Shown in pieces: positions 17,724 through 25,990 of a stretch of DNA of 64,000 bases (its first letter is position 1; every line of letters starts with the position of its first letter). The position numbers and the translations under genes are program-made. The stretch covers positions 62,001 through 126,000 of the forward strand of contig NZ_JARGZA010000005.1 of assembly GCF_030973515.1 (NCBI RefSeq), written 5' to 3'. Origin of the DNA: Jannaschia maritima (GTDB lineage Bacteria; Pseudomonadota; Alphaproteobacteria; Rhodobacterales; Rhodobacteraceae). The notes beneath the pieces are model-generated. The model was not told where the DNA came from. It worked only from the letters and a program-made list of their open reading frames with translations, and searched no databases.

Positions 17724-18043
17724 AGCTCGCCGCCCGCATCCACGTCCTGGCCGGTCCCTTCGCCTCGCAGCAGCTCGCCTATGCCCATCTGCTGGACGTG
17801 GCGCAGGACCATGCCCTGTCCCCGGACTTCGACCACGTCGAGGTCGTGACCGGCCCGCCCCTGCCCCGCCTGCGCGGCTATTTCGACGATGCCGTCGCCG
17901 CGGACCTCGCCCGCGCGGCGGGGGGCGATGTGCTCGTCCTGGTGCTGCCCGGCGCTCTGGTGACGGGGCGGTTCCCCGAAACCGCGCATCTGCGCGACCT
18001 GGGCGTCCATCAAGGCCACGTGACGCGGGCGGCCCTGCAATGA
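17720..18043 (+). CDS. Hypothetical protein between cupin and P1-peptidase genes
   Basis: A 107-residue soluble protein with no family I recognise. It has an N-terminal hydrophobic start (MKLAARIHVLAGPFASQQL), a mid-region rich in valine and proline, and GGDVLVLVLPGALVTGRF that would form a buried strand. It overlaps both neighbours by ATGA (17720-17723 and 18040-18043), so it is certainly expressed with them. Confidence 0.6.
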   Translation: MKLAARIHVLAGPFASQQLAYAHLLDVAQDHALSPDFDHVEVVTGPPLPRLRGYFDDAVAADLARAAGGDVLVLVLPGALVTGRFPETAHLRDLGVHQGHVTRAALQ

Positions 18044-18990
18044 GGCCCGGCCCCCGGGACCGGATCACCGACGTCGCGGGCCTGCGCGTGGGCAACGCGC
18101 ACGACGAACGCCTGCGGTCGGGCACCACGGTCCTGACCGGCGACGCCCCCTTCACCGCCGCCGTCCACGTCATGGGCGGCGCGCCTGGCACGCGCGAAAC
18201 GGACCTGCTGGCCCCCGACACGCTGGTGCAGGAGGTGGACGCCCTCGTCCTGTCGGGCGGGTCGGCCTTCGGACTCGCGGCCTGCGACGGCGTGATGGCG
18301 GGCCTACGGGATGCGGGGCGGGGCTTCGCCGTCGGCGACGTCCGCGTTCCCATCGTACCGGGGGCGATCCTGTTCGACCTGCTGAACGGCGGCGACAAGG
18401 ATTGGGACGCGAATCCCTATCCCGACCTGGGGCGGGCGGCGTTCGAAGTGGCGGGGTCGGATTTCGACCTGGGCAGCGCGGGCGCGGGGTTCGGCGCGGG
18501 CGTCATGGACCTGCGAGGGGGTCTGGGATCGGCGTCGCTGGTGCTGGAATGCGGCGTCACCGTCGGCGCGCTGGTGGCGGTGAACGCCTTGGGGCGGGTC
18601 TGCGACGGGGCGGGCCGGTTCTTCGCAGATCCGGACGTTCCGGGCCGGATGCCGCCCGGGTGGGAGCCCTATGGCGATGCCGCGCGGGGGGAGAACACCA
18701 CGATCGCGATCGTCGCCACGGATGCCGTGCTGAGCCAAGCGCAGGCGACCCGGCTGGCGGTGGCCGCGCATGACGGGCTGGCGCGGTCGATCCTGCCCTC
18801 GCACACGCCCCTGGACGGGGATCTGGTCTTCGCCGCCGCGACGGGCGCGGTGGCCTTGCCGGATCCGGTCTGGGACGGGCTGCGGCTGGGCCATGCGGCG
18901 GCGCAGTGCCTGGCCCGGGCCGTGGCGACGGGCGTGCGCGCCGCCGGACCGGGGGGCCACCTGCCGAGCCACCGGGAGCGGTTCGGCTAG
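18040..18990 (+). CDS. P1 family peptidase (DmpA-type aminopeptidase/esterase)
   Basis: A 316-residue N-terminal-nucleophile hydrolase of the DmpA/L-aminopeptidase D-esterase family, which cleaves itself into two chains. RITDVAGLRVGNAHD at the N-terminus, VLSGGSAFGL, GAGFGAGVMDLRGGLG and the segment GENTTIAIVATDA, which contains the likely self-cleavage nucleophile Thr, are all family marks. It is the last gene of the SDR/cupin operon; the partners give no clear pathway. The stop is 16 bases from that of the convergent tadA. Confidence 0.87.
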   Translation: MRPGPRDRITDVAGLRVGNAHDERLRSGTTVLTGDAPFTAAVHVMGGAPGTRETDLLAPDTLVQEVDALVLSGGSAFGLAACDGVMAGLRDAGRGFAVGDVRVPIVPGAILFDLLNGGDKDWDANPYPDLGRAAFEVAGSDFDLGSAGAGFGAGVMDLRGGLGSASLVLECGVTVGALVAVNALGRVCDGAGRFFADPDVPGRMPPGWEPYGDAARGENTTIAIVATDAVLSQAQATRLAVAAHDGLARSILPSHTPLDGDLVFAAATGAVALPDPVWDGLRLGHAAAQCLARAVATGVRAAGPGGHLPSHRERFG

Positions 18991-19006
18991 GACCCCGCCC
19001 ATAGGC

Positions 19007-19450
19007 TCAACGACGTCGGTCGAAGAAATCGCGCAGCAGGGCCGCGGCCTCGACCGCCCCCTCGCCTTCGACGATCTCGGGGGCGTGATGGCTTTGCGGA
19101 TGCGCGAACACCCGCGCGCCGTGGCAGACGCCGCCCGACTTGGGATCGGCGGCGGCGAAGTGGACCCGGTCCAGCCGTGCCGCGGCGATCGCGCCCGCGC
19201 ACATGGCGCAGGGCTCCAGAGTCACCCACAGGACGCAGCCGGTCAGACGTTCGGACCCCAGAGCGGCGCAGGCCGCGCGGATGGCGATGATCTCCGCGTG
19301 CGCGGTGGGATCCGACCTCTCCCGGCACCGGTTGCCCGCCACCGCCAGCAGCGCGCCACCCCGGCTGACGGCGGCACCGACGGGCACCTCGCCCCGCGCG
19401 GCGGCCTCGCGGGCGGCGCCCAGGGCATCGGACATGAAGCTGCGGAACAT
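19007..19450 (-). CDS. tadA: tRNA-specific adenosine deaminase
   Basis: It converts adenosine 34 of tRNA-Arg(ACG) to inosine, an essential wobble modification. The 147-residue protein has the zinc site HAE (residues 51-53, in DPTAHAEIIAI) and EPCAMCAGA (79-87). The C-terminal FxxRR (DFFDRRR) is also typical. A shorter start at 19435 (MSDALGAA) is possible. It is divergent from the pseudouridine synthase gene with a 79-base gap, a common pairing of RNA-modification genes. Confidence 0.95.
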   Translation of the reverse strand: MFRSFMSDALGAAREAAARGEVPVGAAVSRGGALLAVAGNRCRERSDPTAHAEIIAIRAACAALGSERLTGCVLWVTLEPCAMCAGAIAAARLDRVHFAAADPKSGGVCHGARVFAHPQSHHAPEIVEGEGAVEAAALLRDFFDRRR

Positions 19451-19529
19451 GGCCCGATCCCTGGCCCACCGCCCCGCCCGCGGCAAGCGGGGGCTTCCCC
19501 CGGACCCGGGCCCGGCGTAGGGCACCGCG

Positions 19530-21020
19530 ATGACCGACGATACCGAACGACAGGGCGAACGGATCGCCAAGGCCATCGCGCGGGCGGGCGTGGCGTCCCG
19601 GCGCGACGCGGAGGCCATGATCGGGGACGGCCGCGTGAAGGTGAACGGCAGGACCGTCAGCAACCCCGCCACGCACGTGACGGAGGGGGACGCCGTGACC
19701 GTGGACGGCGTCCCCCTGCCCGCGCCCGAAGCCGCGCGCCTGTGGCTGTATCACAAGCCCACGGGCCTGGTGACGTCCGCGAAGGACGAGAAGGGGCGCG
19801 ACACGGTGTTCGACGCGCTGCCCCCCGAACTGGGGCGGGTGCTGTCGGTCGGACGGCTGGACCTGAACTCCGAAGGGCTGCTGCTGCTGACGAACGATGG
19901 TGCGTTGAAGCGAGTGCTGGAGTTGCCCGACACGGGCTGGTTGCGGCGATACCGCGTGCGCGTGAACGGCGCGCCGTCGGAGAAGGCGCTGGACCAGCTG
20001 CGCGCGGGGTTGGAGGTCGATGGCGAGGCCTTCGCGCCCATGCAGGTCGAACTGGACCGGGTGCAGGGGGCGAACGCCTGGCTGACGGTGGGCCTGCGCG
20101 AGGGCCGCAACCGCGAGGTGCGGCGCGCGATGGACGCGGTGGGCGCGGCGGTGAACCGGTTGATCCGCGTGAGCTATGGGCCGTTCCAGCTGGGCAAGCT
20201 GGCCCCCGGCGCGGTGGAGGAGGTCCGACCGAAGACGCTGCGCGACCAGTTGGGCAACCTGTTCGACGGTGCGATCGCGGACGGGCGCCGGGACGGCCCT
20301 CGCCGCCGCGACGCCGATGCGGGCCGCGACGGGGCGGGCAGCGCCGCCGGACGGCGCCCCCGGCCGTCGGGCGACCGGCTGGTGGATGGCGGACGGGGCC
20401 GGCCGAAGCGCGAAGGGCCGCCGAAGGATCGCCGCGACGACGAGGCGGGCGCAGGCGGGCCGCGCCGCAACGGGCGTCCCGGCAAGGCGGACCGGTCCGG
20501 CAGGAAGGACGGGTCCGGGCCGCGGACGGCCGACCGCGCGCCCCGTGGCGGCGACGGCGATCGGCACCGGAAGCCGGACGGACCCCGGGAACCGCGCGGC
20601 GACGGACCGCCCCGTGGGGATGGGCCGCGCAAGGGCGCTGGCGACCGGCCGTGGCGCAAGGATGGGGACCGGCCGCCGCGCGGGCCGGATCGTCCGCCGG
20701 GCAGCAAGGGGCCGGGCGGCGATCGCAAGGGTCCTCGGGGCGACCGGCCGCCGCGTGACGACCAGAAGGCCCCCCGGGGGAACCGCCCGCCGCGGAGCGA
20801 CCGACCGGACGGGCCCCGCCCGCCCCGACCGGTGACCGGTGGCAAGCCGCGGACCGCGCATCCGCCGATCACGCGCAACGATCGGGAGGACAAGCCCAGG
20901 ATGACCAAGGAGGAACGTCTGGACTGGCTGCGCAACGACCCCTCCAAGAGCCTGCGCAGCGGACCCCGCAAGGGAAAGCCGATCCGGGGCAAGCCCAGGG
21001 GACCGAAGCCCAAGGGCTAA
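19530..21020 (+). CDS. rluB: 23S rRNA pseudouridine synthase (RluB-type) with a long disordered tail
   Basis: It isomerises uridine in 23S rRNA, as RluB does near position 2605. An N-terminal S4 RNA-binding domain (RIAKAIARAGVASRRDAEAM, about 11-60) is followed by the catalytic domain with GRLDLNSEGLLLLTND (Asp near 111) and LREGRNREVRRAM. After about residue 245, instead of a short end, there are about 250 residues of almost only Arg, Gly, Pro, Asp and Lys (repeats such as GDRPP, PPRGD, RDD). Such tails bind RNA non-specifically in other alphaproteobacterial homologues. RluB rather than RluE/RluF is inferred. Confidence 0.9.
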   Translation: MTDDTERQGERIAKAIARAGVASRRDAEAMIGDGRVKVNGRTVSNPATHVTEGDAVTVDGVPLPAPEAARLWLYHKPTGLVTSAKDEKGRDTVFDALPPELGRVLSVGRLDLNSEGLLLLTNDGALKRVLELPDTGWLRRYRVRVNGAPSEKALDQLRAGLEVDGEAFAPMQVELDRVQGANAWLTVGLREGRNREVRRAMDAVGAAVNRLIRVSYGPFQLGKLAPGAVEEVRPKTLRDQLGNLFDGAIADGRRDGPRRRDADAGRDGAGSAAGRRPRPSGDRLVDGGRGRPKREGPPKDRRDDEAGAGGPRRNGRPGKADRSGRKDGSGPRTADRAPRGGDGDRHRKPDGPREPRGDGPPRGDGPRKGAGDRPWRKDGDRPPRGPDRPPGSKGPGGDRKGPRGDRPPRDDQKAPRGNRPPRSDRPDGPRPPRPVTGGKPRTAHPPITRNDREDKPRMTKEERLDWLRNDPSKSLRSGPRKGKPIRGKPRGPKPKG

Positions 21021-21038
21021 GGGGCCGGCGCGCCTGCA

Positions 21039-22361
21039 TCACGACCGGACGAAGCGCAGGCCGGTGAAACGACGGCGCATCCGCGCGGTGCGGGGCGCCA
21101 CGCGCGCGGGATCGTCCGCCCGCAATCCGTCCGCGACCAGCGTGGCCAGCTCGGCGACATCGCCCGCCCCCACGCCGCGGCGGACGATCTCCGGCGTTCC
21201 GAACCGCAGGCCGTTCATGTCCCCCGCCACCGGCGGCCGGGGCAGCCCGATCCCGCAGGTCAGGAGGCCCGCCTCCCGCAGGTGGCGGGCCATGCGCTGC
21301 CCACCCCCGAACGGCGCCGCATCCATCGCAAACTGGTGGCTTTCGGTCCGGCCGCGCGGGGTCTCGAAGACCGGCAGGTCGCGGACCGCCAGCGCTTCGG
21401 CCAGCGCTTGCGAGACCGCGACCATCTCGGCGGCGTAGTCCCGTCCGAACGTGCGCCAGTCCAGCAGGGCCATCGCCAGCGCCGCCACCCGCCCCGCATC
21501 GAAGTTGGCCGTCAGCCCGGGAAAGGCGATGCGATCCAGTCGTTCGGCGAGATCCGCGTCCCGGGTGACGATCAAGCCGCCCGCCGGCCCGCCCAGCGAC
21601 TTGTAGGTGCTCATGGTCATCAGATGGGCGCCCTCGTCCAACGGATTGGGCCAGGCCCGCCCGGCGATCATCCCGCATTGGTGCGCCGCATCGAACAGCA
21701 CGGTCGCGCCGACCGTGTCGGCGATCTCGCGGATGGCGCCCGTGGGATGCGGAAACAGGTTCAGGCTGCCGCCCACCGTGATCATCCGGGGCCGCACGTC
21801 GCGTACGAGATCCCGCAATCCGCCCGGATCGACGGTGTACCCGTCCGCGTCCACCGGCGCCTCGTGGATCGCAAGCCCGTAGAGGCCGGCGCATCCGGCG
21901 GCGTGGTGCGTCACGTGCCCGCCGATGGCGGCGGGCGGAACGATCACGGCGTCCCCCGGCCGGCAGACCGCCATGAACGCATAAAGGTTCGCCAGCGCGC
22001 CCGAACCCACGCGGATCTCGGCGAAGGCCGCGTCGAAGATCTCGGCGGCGAGGGCCGCGGCCACGATCTCGACCTCCTCCACGCCTTCCAGCCCCATCTC
22101 GTACTTCTCGCCCGGATAGCCCAGGGACGGCCGGGTGCCGAGGCCCGAGGCCAGCAAGGCCTCGGCGGCGGGGTTCATCACGTTGGCGGCGGGATTGAGG
22201 TTGAAGCACTCCTCGTCGTGGATCGCCCGGTTGCGCTCCACCGCCGCGGCGATGCGCCGGGCCACGGCCGCCGCATCGGCTTCCGCCGTGGCGCAAGCCA
22301 CGTCGCGGACCAGAAGCTCCACGCCGTCCGGCACCCAACCGCGTCGTGCCAAGGTCGTCAT
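21039..22361 (-). CDS. Serine hydroxymethyltransferase-like PLP enzyme
   Basis: A 440-residue fold-type I PLP enzyme resembling glycine hydroxymethyltransferase. IHDEECFNLNPAANVMNPAA and LGTRPSLGYPGEKYEMGLEGVE mirror the SHMT substrate region, LFDAAHQCGMIAG carries the Asp and His of the cofactor site, and STYKSLGGPAGG contains the PLP lysine where SHMT has TTTHKTLRGPRGG. The changes around the lysine suggest a side branch acting on a different serine/threonine-like substrate. GGGAGGACG precedes the ATG at 22361. Confidence 0.82.
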   Translation of the reverse strand: MTTLARRGWVPDGVELLVRDVACATAEADAAAVARRIAAAVERNRAIHDEECFNLNPAANVMNPAAEALLASGLGTRPSLGYPGEKYEMGLEGVEEVEIVAAALAAEIFDAAFAEIRVGSGALANLYAFMAVCRPGDAVIVPPAAIGGHVTHHAAGCAGLYGLAIHEAPVDADGYTVDPGGLRDLVRDVRPRMITVGGSLNLFPHPTGAIREIADTVGATVLFDAAHQCGMIAGRAWPNPLDEGAHLMTMSTYKSLGGPAGGLIVTRDADLAERLDRIAFPGLTANFDAGRVAALAMALLDWRTFGRDYAAEMVAVSQALAEALAVRDLPVFETPRGRTESHQFAMDAAPFGGGQRMARHLREAGLLTCGIGLPRPPVAGDMNGLRFGTPEIVRRGVGAGDVAELATLVADGLRADDPARVAPRTARMRRRFTGLRFVRS

Positions 22362-22629
22362 GGTCGTCCTCCCAATGGTGTCGCGATCCTTACTAGTACC
22401 CGTCGGTCGGCGGCCGCGACCCCGAAAGAGGATCGGATGCGGCGGGGGGGGGCGATATGCGGTGCGACCGTTCCGGACCATGCGTCGGCCATCGCGACCC
22501 GGACGATCGCCCGGGCGCCGGACGGCATCGCCCGGCCGGGCCGAGTGGTCCGGAAGTCCTCCGTTCCCTCGAAACACGGCCCGTGGCGACTAGTTGCCCT
22601 TCCAGACCCGTCCGAACGGAGCCCTGCCC

Positions 22630-24123
22630 ATGCTGCGCCTCGCCTGCCTGATCCTCGCCCTGGCGCTGCCCCTGGCCGCGCCCCTGCCCGCCGACGCGCA
22701 GGCCCGGTCCATCCGTTTGTCCGCGCCCTTCGACCCGGGCGTGCTGACCCGGTCCGAACGCCGCACGCTGCAAGCCGCGTTGGCGCTGCAGGGCGATTAC
22801 GACGCGTTGCTGGACGGTCTGTGGGGTCGCGGCAGCCGGGCGGCGCTGGACAGCTACGCCGCGCGCACGAGCCGGGTGCGCGGCGCCACGTGGCGCGACG
22901 TCCGGTCCCTGATGCGGGCCTATGACGCCGAATGGGACGCCAACGACTGGGGGCCGGTCTGGCACGACGCCGAACGCGTGTTCCACCTGCGGCCCGACGG
23001 GCTCCTGGACCGGCAGGACCTCGGGGACGAGACGCGCTTCGTGTCGCCCGACGGCGGCTTGATCCTGGTTTCGCGGATCGACACGCGCAATCCGATCGAC
23101 CTGCACGATGCGGTGGCCGCCGACGCACCCCGCGGCACCGATCCGTACCGCCTGTCGGAGGATCGCCGCATCGTCACGGCCGCGTCCATGCGCGAGGGGC
23201 GGGAGGTGTACATGAGATCCGACTTCGGCGGCGGGGTGTGGATGACGCACATGGTGCTCGCGGACGCGGCGAACGAAGGCCGGATGGGACTGATCGCGTC
23301 GTCCTTCGCACGGGAACGGATCGGCCCGCTCGACCCCCGATCGGGGCCCGTGCTGGGCGCGCTGCTGCGCGGCGCATCCAACCTGCCCGGCCCGGAGGTG
23401 GCGGAGGCCCCGCGACCGCAGCCCGGCGGGGGCGACCCCCTGGACCGCGTGCTGGGGCTGGTGCTGGACCGTGCCCTGGACCGCCTGCTCGACGACGAGC
23501 CCGAGCCCGAGCCGCAGCAGCCCCGTCCGCAGGCGACCGATCCCCTGCCGCGCCCGGACCTCACGCCGCAGATCCGTGCCGCGTCCGGCTTCTTCGTGAA
23601 CACCACCGACATCGTGACGACGGATGCCATCGCGGACCTCTGCCGCCGCGTGGCGCTGGCCGACGGGACGCGCCTGCAGCCCGTCGCGACCGACCGTCGC
23701 GCGGGCGTCGCGGTCTATGCCGCGCCGGGACGCAGCGGCGACTGGCTGGCCCTGGCCGGGGACACGCCGACGCGGGACGACACCCTCTATGCGGCGGCGC
23801 GGCCGCCGCGCGCGGCGGAAACGCAGATCCTGCGGGGACGCGCCGACGGCACCTATGACGGGGGACGCCGCATCGCGCACGATCTGGGCGCGCCCCGCCG
23901 CGGCGAGGCGGGCGCCCCCCTGATCGTGCGCGACGACGTCGTGGCCGGGGTATGGACCCGCGACCGCACCGGCGACGCCCTGTCCGCCACGGGGCTGGCC
24001 GAAGTCCTGACGCGCGAACGGGTCCCGTACATGGCCGCGGACACCCGTGGCCGGGGCACGCGGGTCGGCGTGACCGGACAGGCCCGTCGGGCGGTGGTCA
24101 CGCTGATGTGCGAGGATCGCTGA
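22630..24123 (+). CDS. Secreted pseudo-serine-protease with peptidoglycan-binding-like N-terminus
   Basis: A 497-residue exported protein: signal peptide about 1-24 (ending ADAQA), a peptidoglycan-binding-like helical segment (LTRSERRTLQAALALQGDYD ... GRGSRAALDSYA, 39-78), a middle domain, a proline/glutamate-rich linker (about 250-305) and a C-terminal trypsin-like domain. Two catalytic positions look lost: where the family has TNAHVV the text is TTDAIA (near 330), and where it has GDSGGP it reads GEAGAP (near 426). It therefore probably binds rather than cuts. It is divergent from the SHMT-like gene with a 268-base gap in which I see nothing further. Confidence 0.65.
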   Translation: MLRLACLILALALPLAAPLPADAQARSIRLSAPFDPGVLTRSERRTLQAALALQGDYDALLDGLWGRGSRAALDSYAARTSRVRGATWRDVRSLMRAYDAEWDANDWGPVWHDAERVFHLRPDGLLDRQDLGDETRFVSPDGGLILVSRIDTRNPIDLHDAVAADAPRGTDPYRLSEDRRIVTAASMREGREVYMRSDFGGGVWMTHMVLADAANEGRMGLIASSFARERIGPLDPRSGPVLGALLRGASNLPGPEVAEAPRPQPGGGDPLDRVLGLVLDRALDRLLDDEPEPEPQQPRPQATDPLPRPDLTPQIRAASGFFVNTTDIVTTDAIADLCRRVALADGTRLQPVATDRRAGVAVYAAPGRSGDWLALAGDTPTRDDTLYAAARPPRAAETQILRGRADGTYDGGRRIAHDLGAPRRGEAGAPLIVRDDVVAGVWTRDRTGDALSATGLAEVLTRERVPYMAADTRGRGTRVGVTGQARRAVVTLMCEDR

Positions 24124-24142
24124 CGCAGACCGCCCCGTCATC

Positions 24143-24157
24143 TTAGAACCGTTCCAA
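24143..24157 (+). promoter_or_regulatory. Irr-type iron-control element (ICE box) upstream of the NifU-like gene
   Basis: TTAGAA, CCG, TTCCAA form an inverted repeat that matches 12 of 14 arm positions of the alphaproteobacterial Irr consensus TTTAGAA-N3-TTCTAAA when extended by one base on each side. It stands in an AT-rich island 61 bases before the ATG of an iron-sulfur cluster gene, a recurrent Irr target. A TTGACA hexamer starts at 24162. Confidence 0.6.
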
Positions 24158-24217
24158 AACCTTGACACGCCGCGCGTCCGTTGGCACCTGTATCCTCCGC
24201 TAGCGAAGGGGGCTGCC

Positions 24218-24778
24218 ATGTTCATCCAGACCGAGACGACGCCGAATCCCGCGACGTTGAAGTTCCTGCCGGGGCAGACCGTGCTGGACGCGGGCACCGC
24301 CGACTTCCCCGACGCCGATGCGGGCGCCCCGTCGCCCCTGGCACGCCGGATCTTCGGCGTGTCGGGCGTGGGCGGGGTGTTCCTGGGCAACGACTTCGTG
24401 ACGGTCACGAAGGACGACGGCACCGAATGGGACCACGTGAAGCCCGCCATCCTGGGTGCGATCATGGACCACTTCCAGTCCGGCGACCCCGTGATGGAGG
24501 GCGAGACGCAGGCTGCGCACGGCGCCAACCACGACGAGGCCGACACCCAGGTCGTGGGGCAGATCAAGGAGCTGCTGGACACGCGTGTCCGCCCCGCCGT
24601 GGCGCAGGATGGGGGCGACATCACGTTCCACGGCTTCGATCGCGGCGTCGTGTATCTGCAGATGCGGGGCGCCTGCGCGGGCTGTCCGTCGTCCACGATG
24701 ACGTTGAAGATGGGCATCGAGAACCTCCTGCGTCACTACATCCCCGAAGTGCTGGAGGTGCGGCCCGTCGGTGTCTGA
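24218..24778 (+). CDS. NifU family iron-sulfur scaffold protein
   Basis: A 186-residue protein with an N-terminal Nfu domain (MFIQTETTPNPATLKFLPGQ, 1-90) and a C-terminal NifU domain with the cluster-binding CAGCPSS (cysteines near 152 and 155). It carries and delivers Fe-S clusters. The iron box upstream fits control by iron status. It leads the operon nifU-like/tsaB/rimI, with tsaB starting at a GTG 8 bases before its stop. This order is common in the Rhodobacterales. Confidence 0.93.
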   Translation: MFIQTETTPNPATLKFLPGQTVLDAGTADFPDADAGAPSPLARRIFGVSGVGGVFLGNDFVTVTKDDGTEWDHVKPAILGAIMDHFQSGDPVMEGETQAAHGANHDEADTQVVGQIKELLDTRVRPAVAQDGGDITFHGFDRGVVYLQMRGACAGCPSSTMTLKMGIENLLRHYIPEVLEVRPVGV

Positions 24779-25385
24779 CCGCACGGTCCTGGGGTTCGAC
24801 ACGTCCGGCCCCCATTGCGCCTGTGCCGTCCTTCGCGGGGGCGCCGTCCTGGCCGAAACGTTCGAGCCGATGCAGCGGGGGCAGGCCGAGCGCCTGATGC
24901 CCCTGGTGGAGGACGTGCTGCGCATCGCGGGGCTGAGCTGGACCGACCTCGACCGTATCGGCGTCGGAACCGGGCCGGGCAACTTCACCGGGCTGCGCAT
25001 CGCGATCTCCGCCGCGCGCGGCCTGGCGCTGGGACTGGACGTGCGGGCCGTGGGGGTGGGATCGGTCGTGGCGTATTCGGATGGGCTCGACGACGTGTGC
25101 GTGGCTCTGCCCGCGCCCCGCCACCGGATCCACCTGGGCTGGGGGGGACGGCTGGTGACACGCGACGCGAACCTGCCACCGCCGGAGGGATGGCCCGGTC
25201 GCGTGACCGGCCCCGCCGCCGCCATGGTCGCCGCCCCCTCGGTCGCGCCCGCCCCCCTGGCCGCGTCGATCGCCCGGCTGGCCGGTGGGGCATCGGAGCC
25301 CGTGCCCCCGCCGGCTCCCATCTATCCGCAGCCTGCCGATGCCGCGCCGCCCGCCGATCCGCCGCCCGTCATCCTTCCGCATTGA
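24771..25385 (+). CDS. tsaB: tRNA threonylcarbamoyladenosine biosynthesis protein TsaB
   Basis: TsaB is the scaffold partner of TsaD in making t6A37 of tRNAs that read ANN codons. The 204-residue protein begins VLGFDTSGPHCACAVL, the ASKHA-fold phosphate loop, and has the TsaB-typical GVGTGPGNFTGLRIAISAARG (split here at residues 63-83). It lacks the metal-binding histidines of TsaD, as expected. The start is a GTG overlapping the previous gene. A proline-rich C-terminal tail ends the protein. Confidence 0.93.
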   Translation: MSDRTVLGFDTSGPHCACAVLRGGAVLAETFEPMQRGQAERLMPLVEDVLRIAGLSWTDLDRIGVGTGPGNFTGLRIAISAARGLALGLDVRAVGVGSVVAYSDGLDDVCVALPAPRHRIHLGWGGRLVTRDANLPPPEGWPGRVTGPAAAMVAAPSVAPAPLAASIARLAGGASEPVPPPAPIYPQPADAAPPADPPPVILPH

Positions 25386-25433
25386 TTCAGGATGCCCGTT
25401 CGCTAAGCTGATCGCGGCGATCGAAGGCACCAC

Positions 25434-25892
25434 ATGACCTCACCCGACGATCTGGCGGCGCTTCACGCGTCCGCCTTCGACGGCGCTGCCCGATGGTCCG
25501 CTGGATCCTTTGCGGCAGCGCAGCGCGACCCCACGTGCTTCTTCGTGCCGGAGGACGGCGACGCGCACGGCTTCGCGCTGGGTCGGGTCATGGCCGACGA
25601 GGTGGAATTGCTGACCCTGGTCGTGGCCCCCGACCGCCGCCGCCGCGGAACGGCCACGGCGTTGCTGGATGCGTTCGAACGGCAGGCCGCCGCGCGCGGC
25701 GCGGAAGCCGCCTTCCTGGAGGTGTCCGCCGACAACGTGCCGGCCCGCGCGCTCTATGCCCGGGCCGGATGGCGCGAGGTCGGGCGCAGGCCCGGCTACT
25801 ACGGAGGCACGGACGCCATCGCGATGCGCAAGGACCTGGCGGGGGGCCTGTTCCGCGACGGCACGGGGGGCGCATCCGCCGACCAGCCTTGA
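25434..25892 (+). CDS. rimI: Ribosomal-protein-alanine acetyltransferase-like GNAT protein
   Basis: A 152-residue acetyl-CoA-dependent N-acetyltransferase. The acetyl-CoA loop is VVAPDRRRRGTATALL (residues 63-78), followed by EVSADNVPARALYARAGW, which is diagnostic for the RimI branch. Its position directly after tsaB is the usual one. RimI acetylates ribosomal protein S18 in E. coli; the target here is inferred. Confidence 0.85.
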   Translation: MTSPDDLAALHASAFDGAARWSAGSFAAAQRDPTCFFVPEDGDAHGFALGRVMADEVELLTLVVAPDRRRRGTATALLDAFERQAAARGAEAAFLEVSADNVPARALYARAGWREVGRRPGYYGGTDAIAMRKDLAGGLFRDGTGGASADQP

Positions 25893-25990
25893 CCTTCCCG
25901 CCCCCCTGCGGCCTAAATCCGCCATGAATAAGGGGCGCCGGGGGGACATCCCGCACATCCGCGCGCCCGTCCAACGGGAGAATCGAAGAC

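Noticed and set aside
24162-24196. TTGACA with TATCCT as promoter of the nifU-like gene
   Set aside because: The spacing is 23 bases, too long for a standard promoter. A -10 nearer to TTGACA is not clear.
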